DNA from: CALACW01 sp963627915
GTDB taxonomy: Bacteria > Bacillota > Clostridia > Oscillospirales > Acutalibacteraceae
DNA length: 64,000 nt
Assembly (NCBI GenBank): GCA_963627915.1
Contig: CAVGCY010000026.1
Coordinates: 62,001-126,000 of the forward strand
Reading direction: 5' to 3'
The first letter of the stretch is position 1; each line of letters starts with the position of its first letter. Positions 25,823-32,662 of this stretch are shown piece after piece. Under the pieces are notes generated by a model that made no database searches, was not told the DNA's origin, and was given only the letters and a program-made list of their open reading frames with translations. Made by a program: the position numbers and the translations under genes.

Positions 25823-26938
25823 TCACATCACACTTTCGTTAAATTCCCTGAGTTTTTCGGGAATATCTATATGCTGAGGACAAACATGCGCGCACGCACC
25901 GCATCCGATACAATCGCCGGCTTTGCCCTCGCCCGAATTGACAGCGTCGCTGTATTCGTATCTTGTTTTTGATTTATTGTTATATTTAAGATAATCGTTA
26001 TATACCGAGAATATTTTATTTATCTTGATATTCATCGGACATCCCTCAAGACAATATCCGCACGAGGTACACGGCACCGTCGGAATTTTATTCAATATAT
26101 CGACAACGTCCATTACGGTATTAAACTCTCTGTCCATAAATTCTTTCCGTGAATCCATAAACGAAAGATTATCCGTCATTTGTCTTAAATCTGACATTCC
26201 GCTTAATACCGTTATAACGCCGTCCGGTGACGCGGCGAATCTCAAAGCCCACGACGCCACGGACATCTCAGGCTCTTTTTCGAGCAGAATTTTCCTCGCC
26301 TCGTCCGGCAGAACGGCAAGAGAACCGCCTCTGACAGGCTCCATAACAATAACCGGTTTGCCGTGTCTGCGCGCGACGTCATAGCATTTTTTCGACTGAA
26401 CGTTATCGCTTAACCAGTCGTAATAATTTATCTGCAGCTGTACAAATTCCTGTTCGGGATGCTTTGTCAGAATTTCGTCGAGAACCTCCGCGCTGTCGTG
26501 AAAGGAGAATCCCGCATGCTTTATAAGCCCCTGTTCCTTTTTCTTCTGTATAAATTCAAAAACGCCGAGCTCGTCTATTTTTTCAAGCTTGTCCTTGCTC
26601 AGGGAATGATTTAAATAAAAATCAAAATACCCCGCGCCCGTACGTTCAAGCGACGTATTGAAAATACGCTCCAAATCCTCACGCTTTTCACAGCACCAGA
26701 CCGGCATTTTATCGGCAAGCAGAAACGAATCTCTCGGATATCTGTCCGCAACGGATTTTTTAAAAGCCTCTTCGCTTCCGCCGTCGTCGTAGACATACGC
26801 CGTATCAAAATATGTGAAACCCTTTGCCATAAAAGCGTCGACCATTTTATCAAGCTCGTCGAAATCGTAGCCGTCCCCGTTTCTCGGCAATCTCATAAGT
26901 CCGAATCCAAGCTTTTTTATATTAAAAAAATCAGTCAT
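25823..26938 (-). CDS. Aldo/keto reductase with C-terminal 4Fe-4S domain
   Basis: A 371-residue oxidoreductase. Residues ~5-275 form the TIM-barrel aldo/keto reductase fold (KKLGFGLMRLPR, YFDTAYVY with the catalytic tyrosine, YFDFYLNHSLSKD). The end carries two 4Fe-4S motifs, CTSCGYCLEGCP and CIGCGACAHVCP, as in the PA4992/predicted-ferredoxin branch common in Clostridia. It probably reduces an aldehyde or ketone with NAD(P)H, with a ferredoxin-type electron route. ATG 26938 is chosen as it opens the conserved domain; the ribosome binding site (GGTGAT) is weak. It has a clear promoter and is followed immediately by ybaK. Confidence 0.9.
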   Translation of the reverse strand: MTDFFNIKKLGFGLMRLPRNGDGYDFDELDKMVDAFMAKGFTYFDTAYVYDDGGSEEAFKKSVADRYPRDSFLLADKMPVWCCEKREDLERIFNTSLERTGAGYFDFYLNHSLSKDKLEKIDELGVFEFIQKKKEQGLIKHAGFSFHDSAEVLDEILTKHPEQEFVQLQINYYDWLSDNVQSKKCYDVARRHGKPVIVMEPVRGGSLAVLPDEARKILLEKEPEMSVASWALRFAASPDGVITVLSGMSDLRQMTDNLSFMDSRKEFMDREFNTVMDVVDILNKIPTVPCTSCGYCLEGCPMNIKINKIFSVYNDYLKYNNKSKTRYEYSDAVNSGEGKAGDCIGCGACAHVCPQHIDIPEKLREFNESVM

Positions 26939-26972
26939 TTTAATCACCGCGATATCTTTGAATTTATTAATA

Positions 26973-27001
26973 ATTATAAGCATAACCGAAAAAAAAGTCA
27001 A
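26973..27001 (-). promoter_or_regulatory. Promoter of aldo/keto reductase-ybaK
   Basis: On the minus strand TTGACT (27001-26996), a 17-nt spacer, and TATAAT (26978-26973). Confidence 0.8.
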
Positions 27002-27254
27002 CACGGAAGCCGATTCAATGCGCTTGCGTGTTCAGACTGTAGATAAAGCGCATGAACCGCGCCTTTAAAAACCCGTTATATTTTTTGTGATCGGTACAAT
27101 ATAAGCAAAGTCGAAAAACACCCTAAGCTCAGATAGCATAAAAAAGAAATGTGCTTGAAAAACGACAAAACACGGCAAAGAATTTAAACAAAAATCAATT
27201 CTGTTATCAAATGATATTGAAAACAGAAAAGCGGCGGTCCAAACGGAATATGCC
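27002..27254. other. Intergenic stretch without recognised content
   Basis: About 250 bases between the aldo/keto reductase promoter and the terminator of the EFR1 gene. It is AT-rich with a few short open frames that lack ribosome binding sites. No repeat, promoter or RNA was recognised. Confidence 0.5.
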
Positions 27255-27303
27255 GTATAAAAAATCAGGCACAGCCAACGGGTTTACCTCCGTCAGCCGT
27301 GCC
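27255..27303 (-). terminator. Terminator after the EFR1-type ferredoxin gene
   Basis: On the minus strand AGGCACGGCTGACGGAGG pairs partly with CCCGTTGGCTGTGCCT, followed by GATTTTTT. Confidence 0.8.
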
Positions 27304-27366
27304 TTTTTGTGTAAATTAAGTTTTTACAATGAAAAATAACGCAGACTGTCATTTGCGCGGTCGATT

Positions 27367-28113
27367 TTACGGATGTGTATACTGCCCATGCTTTTTTGTG
27401 TTTTTGCCGTATTGAATTGCGAATTTGGGACAGTGATGCAGGCATGAAAGGCACATTACACATTGCTCCTTAACCCATTCGGGCTTGCGGTTTTTTATTT
27501 GAATGACTGCGGCAGGACAGTTTTTTGCGCACAGTCCGCAGCCTACACAGCTTTCTTCAACCGAAAAATGCTTTGTTTTACGCATTAAATCATATTCAAC
27601 ATTGCGTCCTATCTTTGCTATTGGATACGGCAGTTTGTTTTTCATAAAATCGCCGCCGGCATTATTCTTAAGCCGCTTAATAATATAATCGATTTCGGAT
27701 TCGGCATTATCATTTATTTGCCGAACCTTTTCTTTGTCGCTCAAGTCAAACATCGGAGTCCACGCGTCCGGCATTTTTACGCTGAACTTAGCAGATATCG
27801 GCAAACCCTTAGGGGCAAGAATATCATCCGCAAATCGACCTGTTTGCCCCGGCGTAGTTCCGTAAGTTGCAATGAAATATATATAATCCGGTTTATGGAT
27901 CAAATTCAATCTTTGCAAAAATTCAGTTACGATAACAGGCAATCCCCAAGAGTATGTGGGGCTTACTATGCCCAGCGTGTCGCAATTTTCGTAAAATAAA
28001 AAATTTTGGTTTTTATAGTGTTCTGTAATCGAAACGGCAGTATCATCTGTTTCTGCGGCGATTCTTTTGGCAACATATTCACTGTTTCCGGTTGCGGAAA
28101 AATATAAAATCAT
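27367..28113 (-). CDS. EFR1-family flavodoxin/ferredoxin fusion protein
   Basis: A 248-residue protein with a flavodoxin-like N-terminal half (MILYFSATGNSEYVAK, the FMN phosphate loop, then PTYSWGLPVIVTEFL) and two C-terminal 4Fe-4S motifs, CVGCGLCAKNCP and CVMCLSCLHHCP. This plan is the EFR1 family of anaerobes, thought to carry electrons in the cytoplasm, partner unknown. AAGGAG lies just before the ATG. It follows the SDR gene by 11 bases, and the two share a divergent regulatory region with the TetR gene, so they are probably one TetR-controlled unit. Confidence 0.88.
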   Translation of the reverse strand: MILYFSATGNSEYVAKRIAAETDDTAVSITEHYKNQNFLFYENCDTLGIVSPTYSWGLPVIVTEFLQRLNLIHKPDYIYFIATYGTTPGQTGRFADDILAPKGLPISAKFSVKMPDAWTPMFDLSDKEKVRQINDNAESEIDYIIKRLKNNAGGDFMKNKLPYPIAKIGRNVEYDLMRKTKHFSVEESCVGCGLCAKNCPAAVIQIKNRKPEWVKEQCVMCLSCLHHCPKFAIQYGKNTKKHGQYTHP

Positions 28114-28124
28114 AATCTGACTCC

Positions 28125-28724
28125 TTATCCAAGACCTGCAAATTTAACAAGAAGCGTATGCGGCAAAACTTTTGCAAGCAAGCGATAGCCTTTATAAAAT
28201 GCTCCTGTAGTATAAAAGGCTCTGCCGTTTTTTGCAGCCTTTAATGATTTTAAAGCGGCAATTTTAGGGTCGATTACAGGCAGGCGGCTTTGCCCTTTTG
28301 TAAGCTCCGACCTTGTCATTTCCGTAAGCATAAATCCGGGACACATGGCGCATACATTTATGCGTCTGTCTTTGAGTTCCTCACGCAAGCCAAGACAAAA
28401 AGCGGATACATAGGATTTTGACGCACAATAAACGATTAAATTGGTATTCGGAACAAATGCGGAAGTTGAGGATACTTCCAAAATTGTACCGCCGTCTGTT
28501 ATATACGGCAGACATACCTTTGTTACCGCTGTTGCTCCTTTGCAGTTTAAATCAATCATTTTAAGCATGCGTTCGAGCTCCATGTCCGCAAACTGACCGC
28601 CTGCCGATACGCCGGCATCATTTATCAGAACCGCAATTTGAGGATTGTCGGCTTTTAATTTTTCTTCAAGGATTTCAAAGCTGCCCATATCTGCCATATC
28701 CATAGGGATAATTGCTGTACTCAT
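28125..28724 (-). CDS. SDR-family oxidoreductase lacking its cofactor-binding N-terminus
   Basis: A 199-residue classical-SDR relative. The NAG strand (VLINDAGVS), the serine strand (ILEVSSTSAF) and the catalytic YCASKSYV are all present, as is the C-terminal substrate-loop region (CPGFMLTEMTRSEL). The first ~45 residues expected in the family, including TGxxxGxG for NAD(P), are missing. The N-terminus reads MSTAII then directly PMDMADM, as if the first beta strand had been joined to the third by an in-frame deletion. AAAGGAG sits 7 nt before the ATG, so translation is expected. The enzyme probably cannot bind NAD(P) normally. It may be a recent loss of function or a non-enzymatic product. 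Confidence 0.8.
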   Translation of the reverse strand: MSTAIIPMDMADMGSFEILEEKLKADNPQIAVLINDAGVSAGGQFADMELERMLKMIDLNCKGATAVTKVCLPYITDGGTILEVSSTSAFVPNTNLIVYCASKSYVSAFCLGLREELKDRRINVCAMCPGFMLTEMTRSELTKGQSRLPVIDPKIAALKSLKAAKNGRAFYTTGAFYKGYRLLAKVLPHTLLVKFAGLG

Positions 28725-28762
28725 AAAAGCTCTCCTTTACACAAATGAACATATTTAGACGC

Positions 28763-28798
28763 TTGCAAATTTCTTGACTTCATACTATACTGTTACAG
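28763..28798 (+). promoter_or_regulatory. TetR gene promoter with overlapping operator-like palindrome
   Basis: TTGCAA (28763-28768), a 17-nt spacer and TATACT (28786-28791). CTGTTACAG (28790-28798), a perfect inverted repeat around a central T, overlaps the end of the -10 box. Its place between divergent genes fits a TetR operator controlling both directions. Confidence 0.6.
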
Positions 28799-28873
28799 AC
28801 AACAAAACAAGTGACAAATAAACCAGACTGTTCGGGATTGGACAAATTTTTAATTTTGCAAAAGGAATCAACT

Positions 28874-29440
28874 ATGAAATACGATATTACAAAACCGCTG
28901 ACAAAAGGTGCAAAGCGAACGCTCGAGGCATTTACTAAAGAAATATTTATGCTTTTATCCGTTAAATCCTTTGAAGAAATCACTGTCGGACAGTTGTGCG
29001 AAACAGCGCAATATCCCCGTGCAACATTTTATAATTACTTTGACGATAAATATGATTTACTCCATTACTGTTGGCAGACGCTTGCCGAACAGGTGGGATT
29101 TTCCGAATATCATCACGCCGAAGAAAATGAAATGCTGTATCTTTATTTTGACCGCATTTATGATTTTACAAGGCAAAATGACGATATCATACAAAAAGTT
29201 CTTTTGCACAACGGCGAAGTCGGATATATGCTCTCAAGCTTCAGAAATTTTCTTAATAATACAATGCGCCGTGTATTTAAAGACTGTACGGAAGCCACGC
29301 AAAAGGATATTCCCAATGATCTGCTTGCCGACCATTACAGCAACACGCTGTTTCTTGTGTGGCAGTGGACGGCAATGAAATCAGATTGCACAAAAGAACA
29401 GGCACATAAATATCTTCGTTCATTAGTCGGTAATTTGTGA
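28874..29440 (+). CDS. TetR/AcrR-family regulator
   Basis: A 188-residue regulator. The N-terminal helix-turn-helix includes TLEAFTKEIFMLLSVKSFEEITVGQLCETAQYPRATFYNYFDDK, divided here as helix 1 and the recognition helix ATFYNYF. The C-terminal part is helical, with a tryptophan-containing segment (VWQWTAMKS), as usual for ligand-binding domains. ATG 28874 follows AGGA by about 7 nt; the upstream in-frame start has no ribosome binding site. It is divergent from the SDR-EFR1 pair and probably controls it. The ligand is unknown. Confidence 0.88.
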   Translation: MKYDITKPLTKGAKRTLEAFTKEIFMLLSVKSFEEITVGQLCETAQYPRATFYNYFDDKYDLLHYCWQTLAEQVGFSEYHHAEENEMLYLYFDRIYDFTRQNDDIIQKVLLHNGEVGYMLSSFRNFLNNTMRRVFKDCTEATQKDIPNDLLADHYSNTLFLVWQWTAMKSDCTKEQAHKYLRSLVGNL

Positions 29441-29515
29441 ATTTCCAAAGACTTTTTAGGATCGTGTGTAAACCTCCGAAATGGTATAGATTTTTCAGCT
29501 GTTTTCTCTTCTCGT

Positions 29516-29767
29516 TTATTCATCCTTTTTAAGTTGTTTTACAATCTGATTTCCGTATACTGCCGTACCGGTTATCAATACGCCCTGAACTGCAGACTCA
29601 ACGTTCCATCCTCCGAGAGCCATAGCCCCGACTACGCCGACAGGCAAAAGAATCAGCGGAATCCACTTGTCATGAATTACATTTATTCCCTTGAGAATAC
29701 TCCCGATTATCCATAATGCAGGGATAAGTATATACGCGTTTTCGGTTATATAATCAAATATTTCCAT
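29516..29767 (-). CDS. Phage holin-like membrane protein
   Basis: An 83-residue protein with three hydrophobic stretches (YILIPALWIIGSILKG, WIPLILLPVGVVGAMAL, VQGVLITGTAVYG) and a lysine-rich cytoplasmic tail. Size, topology and its place beside an XhlA-like gene and an amidase endolysin match holins of Firmicute phages, which permeabilise the membrane for endolysin release. ATG 29767 is chosen behind AGGAGG; the GTG at 29782 would precede that site. It is the last gene of the phage-derived cassette. The family is assigned from length, topology and context only. Confidence 0.75.
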   Translation of the reverse strand: MEIFDYITENAYILIPALWIIGSILKGINVIHDKWIPLILLPVGVVGAMALGGWNVESAVQGVLITGTAVYGNQIVKQLKKDE

Positions 29768-29778
29768 TACATCCCTCC

Positions 29779-30057
29779 TCACATAATATAGGCTAAAACG
29801 CCTGCCGTCAGCGCAGTTGCGACAGCGCCTATCACCGCACCGACAAACTTATCCCACATCTTGCCAGGACGATTTTTTATCTCGTTAACCTCACTTTGAA
29901 CAAGACTTATATCCTCTCTCATGTGCCGTATTTCGGAAACCATATCACTGACCGACTGCGTAAGACGTTCCACAACATCGAGCCTTTTATGCGCCGATTT
30001 TACGCTCGCTTCGCTTCTCGTAATGCGTTCAAAAATCTCTCTGTTATCCTCCGTCAT
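29779..30057 (-). CDS. XhlA-like coiled-coil membrane protein (lysis cassette)
   Basis: A 92-residue protein. Residues 5-65 form an acidic/basic heptad-rich coil (ITRSEASVKSAHKRLDVVE, then DISLVQSEVNEIKN), and the end is a single hydrophobic helix (FVGAVIGAVATALTAGVLAY). This matches the XhlA/hemolysin-like proteins that accompany holins and endolysins in Gram-positive phages. Its start overlaps the stop of the amidase gene by four bases (ATGA), so it is translationally coupled, and the holin-like gene follows 11 bases later. Confidence 0.75.
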   Translation of the reverse strand: MTEDNREIFERITRSEASVKSAHKRLDVVERLTQSVSDMVSEIRHMREDISLVQSEVNEIKNRPGKMWDKFVGAVIGAVATALTAGVLAYIM

Positions 30058-30803
30058 TCGAGCTTCGCTGCCTTTCTCAATATTCCGCGTGCGTCCTCCG
30101 CCGTGACATTGCCGTCGGAATTTATATCCGCGGCGCGCTTCTCCGCGTCGTTTAAATTTTCGATTTTGGCGGCGGCTCTCAGCGCGGTGCGCGCGTCCTC
30201 CGCCGAAATTTTTCCGTCTCCGTTTACGTCGCCTTTTTTTCTTTCAAGCTCCTTATATGACGCGCCGACGACCTCTAACAGAGCCTTTGCAAGCCCAAGC
30301 GAGACGGACTCGAAATTTTTATCGAGCGCGTCGTTATCGTTACGGTTCGTTATAAATCCAAGCTCAAGAAGGGCGGAATACATATTCGTATACTTATTTA
30401 CGCCGAAATCCGTATAACTTACGGCTCCGCGCTTTACTCCCCTGTTTTTAAGCCCCGTTGCTTTATTAACGGCCGAGAGAACGGAATCGGCCTTCTTCAC
30501 CGCCGTATCGTTACCCTTTGAATAAATCCAAATTTCGTTTCCGGAAGCGTCGGGAGATGCGGAATTTCTGTGCACGGATAAAAAGTAATCCGCGCCCCAG
30601 TTATTTGCGTCGGCGCATGCGTCCCTTATCGACGCGTCAACGTCCTTTTCTCTCGACAGCTTAACCGCACAGTCCTGAGATGAAAGAATTTCCTTTACTC
30701 TCAGGCAAATTCTTAAAACGTCGTCTTTTTCCTTTCTTCCCGAACTCACCGCGCCGGAATCGCTTCCGCCGTGACCGGGATTGAGATATATTTTCTTTGA
30801 CAT
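30054..30803 (-). CDS. Endolysin: N-acetylmuramoyl-L-alanine amidase with dockerin-like tail
   Basis: A 249-residue cytoplasmic protein with no signal peptide. Residues 1-175 form an Amidase_3 domain: LNPGHGGSDSGA (first zinc histidine), the glutamate within GRKEKDDV, ADYFLSVHRNSA (second histidine) and ALLELGFITN with the catalytic glutamate. It would cut the amide between MurNAc and L-alanine. In place of a usual wall-binding domain, the C-terminus holds two calcium-loop repeats, GDVNGDGKISAEDAR and ADINSDGNVTAEDAR, a dockerin-like module like those on the two secreted proteins at 7789-11214 and 59717-61926. Lack of a leader plus holin neighbours points to a phage endolysin role. Confidence 0.88.
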   Translation of the reverse strand: MSKKIYLNPGHGGSDSGAVSSGRKEKDDVLRICLRVKEILSSQDCAVKLSREKDVDASIRDACADANNWGADYFLSVHRNSASPDASGNEIWIYSKGNDTAVKKADSVLSAVNKATGLKNRGVKRGAVSYTDFGVNKYTNMYSALLELGFITNRNDNDALDKNFESVSLGLAKALLEVVGASYKELERKKGDVNGDGKISAEDARTALRAAAKIENLNDAEKRAADINSDGNVTAEDARGILRKAAKLE

Positions 30804-30822
30804 GTTCTTACCCCCTGTCGTT

Positions 30823-32514
30823 TTACGAAAAATACTTTTTATATATCATATTCTCGTCAAACTCTCTTATTTTTTCATTGTACTCTCTGAGCCATTGATC
30901 CGCCGAAGTCTCCGCCTTGCGTTCGGATAATTTGTAACTGCGCTCGTCGTTTTCGCGCGAATATTCGAGGGATTTATTTCGGTACTCGTTGTCTGCTTCG
31001 TTCTGTCTTTTTGTTTCCTCGAACTTTTCTCTGTTCAAATCATACTCGTACTGCCATCTGCTCTGCTGCGCGCTCTGTTCGTTTTCATAACGATAGCTTT
31101 CGGCAATTTCCTGTTCGACCTGATTGTTAAACTTTCTTTCGGCAAGACTGTTTTCGATTTTTTTCTGATTCAAATCCGATTGATATTTTCTCTCGTTTAA
31201 ATCATTTTCAATACTTTTCTGATTCAAATCCGACTGATATCTTCTCTCGCTTAAATCGTCCTCAAAATCCTGATGAATAACCGACTCGAAAAATTTGCGC
31301 TCGTTTAAATCATTTTCGGTTCTTTGCTGATTTAAATCCGACTGATATTTTCTCTCGTTTAAATCGTTTTCAATCTGTCTCTGACTTAAATCCGACTGAT
31401 ATTTCCTCTCACTAAGACTGTTTTCAATCTGTTTCTGACTTAAATCCGACTGATATTTCCTCTCGTTTAAATCGTTTTCAATCTGTCTCTGACTTAAATC
31501 CGATTGATATTTCCTCTCACTAAGACTGTTTTCAATCTGTTTCTGACTTAAATCCGATTGATATTTCCTCTCGTTTAAATCGTTTTCAATCTGTCTCTGA
31601 CTTAAATCCGATTGATATTTTCTCTCGTTTAAATCGTTTTCAATCTGCCTCTGACTTAAATCCGATTGATATTTTCTCTCATTCAAATCGTTTTCCGTTT
31701 CCTGCTGTCTGAGCTTATCGGCGTATTCGGTTTCGTATCTGTCATCCGATATGCGCTCCCGCTCAAGCGTATGCGCATAATCGCGGTCGCTTCTATAGCT
31801 GTCCGATGCGTCGGTCATTTCCTTATATGCAAGCGAAAGCTTATATCTCGCGTCGCTTACCTCGTCACGGTAACGGGAATAACGTTTGTCCTCTTCGTCC
31901 GCCAAAAGATCGTATTTATCGTAAAGAGCTTCCTCCTCGTCGCGGTAACGGGAATATGCGTCGGTATACATCTGCGGTATTTTATCGGCAGCCTTCGCCA
32001 TATATTTCTCATATGCGGTCTGAGCCGAGCTGAAAGCATATGAGTTCCCGTACCCGGCTGACATTTTTGATGAAGACGCAAGGGCATTCCTCGCGGCCTC
32101 CAGTCCCGAATTTCGATAACTGTTTATATAAGCCAGATAGTTTTCGTCCGTCGTATGATCATAAGAAAATTCTTTTCTGTTCAGAATTTTATCGGCAAGC
32201 TCGTTCAGTCTTTTTTCGTAATCCCCCGCGTCATACGCTCCGGGTTGAGAATTTTTCGCATTTTCGTACTCCTTTTTTTTATATAAATATTCGTTATATG
32301 AATTTATTTCGGAGCTTTTACCGGTTTCGGAAACATAAACGGAATTTGAGGACGGATAATCCGTCGAGTCGTATACGACTCCCGTACGGGCGGCGGAGGT
32401 ATGCGATACGGACGGCGAGCGGCTAAGTCCGGAATCGGCTGAAGATGACTGCCCCGATACATCGGATACTGTCTGCGTTATACGATCCTTGTTTTTTACG
32501 GTTTTATTCTGCAT
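30823..32514 (-). CDS. Repeat-rich coiled-coil protein of the phage-derived cassette
   Basis: A 563-residue hydrophilic protein. Residues 1-90 are low in structure and rich in Ser/Thr. Residues ~100-260 are helical and hold MSAGYGNSYAFSSAQTAYEK, a glycine-tyrosine motif reminiscent of gut podovirus structural proteins. About ten tandem 18-residue repeats (ERKYQSDLSQRQIENDLN type) then run to about residue 480, followed by a further charged helix. Eighteen residues equal five helical turns (7+11 pattern), so a long coiled rod is expected. No enzyme motif is present. It may be a fibre, internal virion or length-setting protein. ATG 32514 follows GAGGAGGG. Confidence 0.7.
   Translation of the reverse strand: MQNKTVKNKDRITQTVSDVSGQSSSADSGLSRSPSVSHTSAARTGVVYDSTDYPSSNSVYVSETGKSSEINSYNEYLYKKKEYENAKNSQPGAYDAGDYEKRLNELADKILNRKEFSYDHTTDENYLAYINSYRNSGLEAARNALASSSKMSAGYGNSYAFSSAQTAYEKYMAKAADKIPQMYTDAYSRYRDEEEALYDKYDLLADEEDKRYSRYRDEVSDARYKLSLAYKEMTDASDSYRSDRDYAHTLERERISDDRYETEYADKLRQQETENDLNERKYQSDLSQRQIENDLNERKYQSDLSQRQIENDLNERKYQSDLSQKQIENSLSERKYQSDLSQRQIENDLNERKYQSDLSQKQIENSLSERKYQSDLSQRQIENDLNERKYQSDLNQQRTENDLNERKFFESVIHQDFEDDLSERRYQSDLNQKSIENDLNERKYQSDLNQKKIENSLAERKFNNQVEQEIAESYRYENEQSAQQSRWQYEYDLNREKFEETKRQNEADNEYRNKSLEYSRENDERSYKLSERKAETSADQWLREYNEKIREFDENMIYKKYFS
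31140..31700 (-). repeat. Tandem 54-bp coding repeats
   Basis: About ten consecutive 54-bp units inside the coiled-coil protein gene, with units such as CTGACTTAAATCCGATTGAT recurring almost unchanged. Two alternating variants (RQIENDLN and KQIENSLS) suggest duplication of a two-unit block. Such repeats can expand or contract. Confidence 0.9.
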
Positions 32515-32662
32515 TGTTTTTTCCCTCCTCTTTTTTATAAATCTCACGGCATAACGCGTTCAGCTTATCCGCCGTTTTGTTAAGATAATCTATGATATCG
32601 GCGATTTTCACGCCGTTTGTAAGAAGTGAAACGGGTATCCTGTCAAACACTATTCTTCTCAT
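32504..32662 (-). CDS. Small 52-residue protein in phage-derived cassette
   Basis: A short gene starting MRRIVFDRIPVSLL and ending EEGKNNAE. The ATG overlaps the stop of the 722-residue protein gene by four bases (ATGA), with GGAGGG 12 nt upstream, and its 3' end overlaps the start of the repeat-protein gene by 11 bases. This tight overlap on both sides is strong evidence that it is translated. The sequence (GVKIADIIDYLNKTADKLNALC) predicts two amphipathic helices and no membrane segment. The function is unknown; small adaptor or chaperone proteins are common at this place in phage structural operons. Confidence 0.75.
   Translation of the reverse strand: MRRIVFDRIPVSLLTNGVKIADIIDYLNKTADKLNALCREIYKKEEGKNNAE

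Noticed and set aside
31140..31700. Regular repeats resembling a CRISPR array
   Set aside because: Units are contiguous 54-bp in-frame coding repeats without unique spacers, inside a long open frame.
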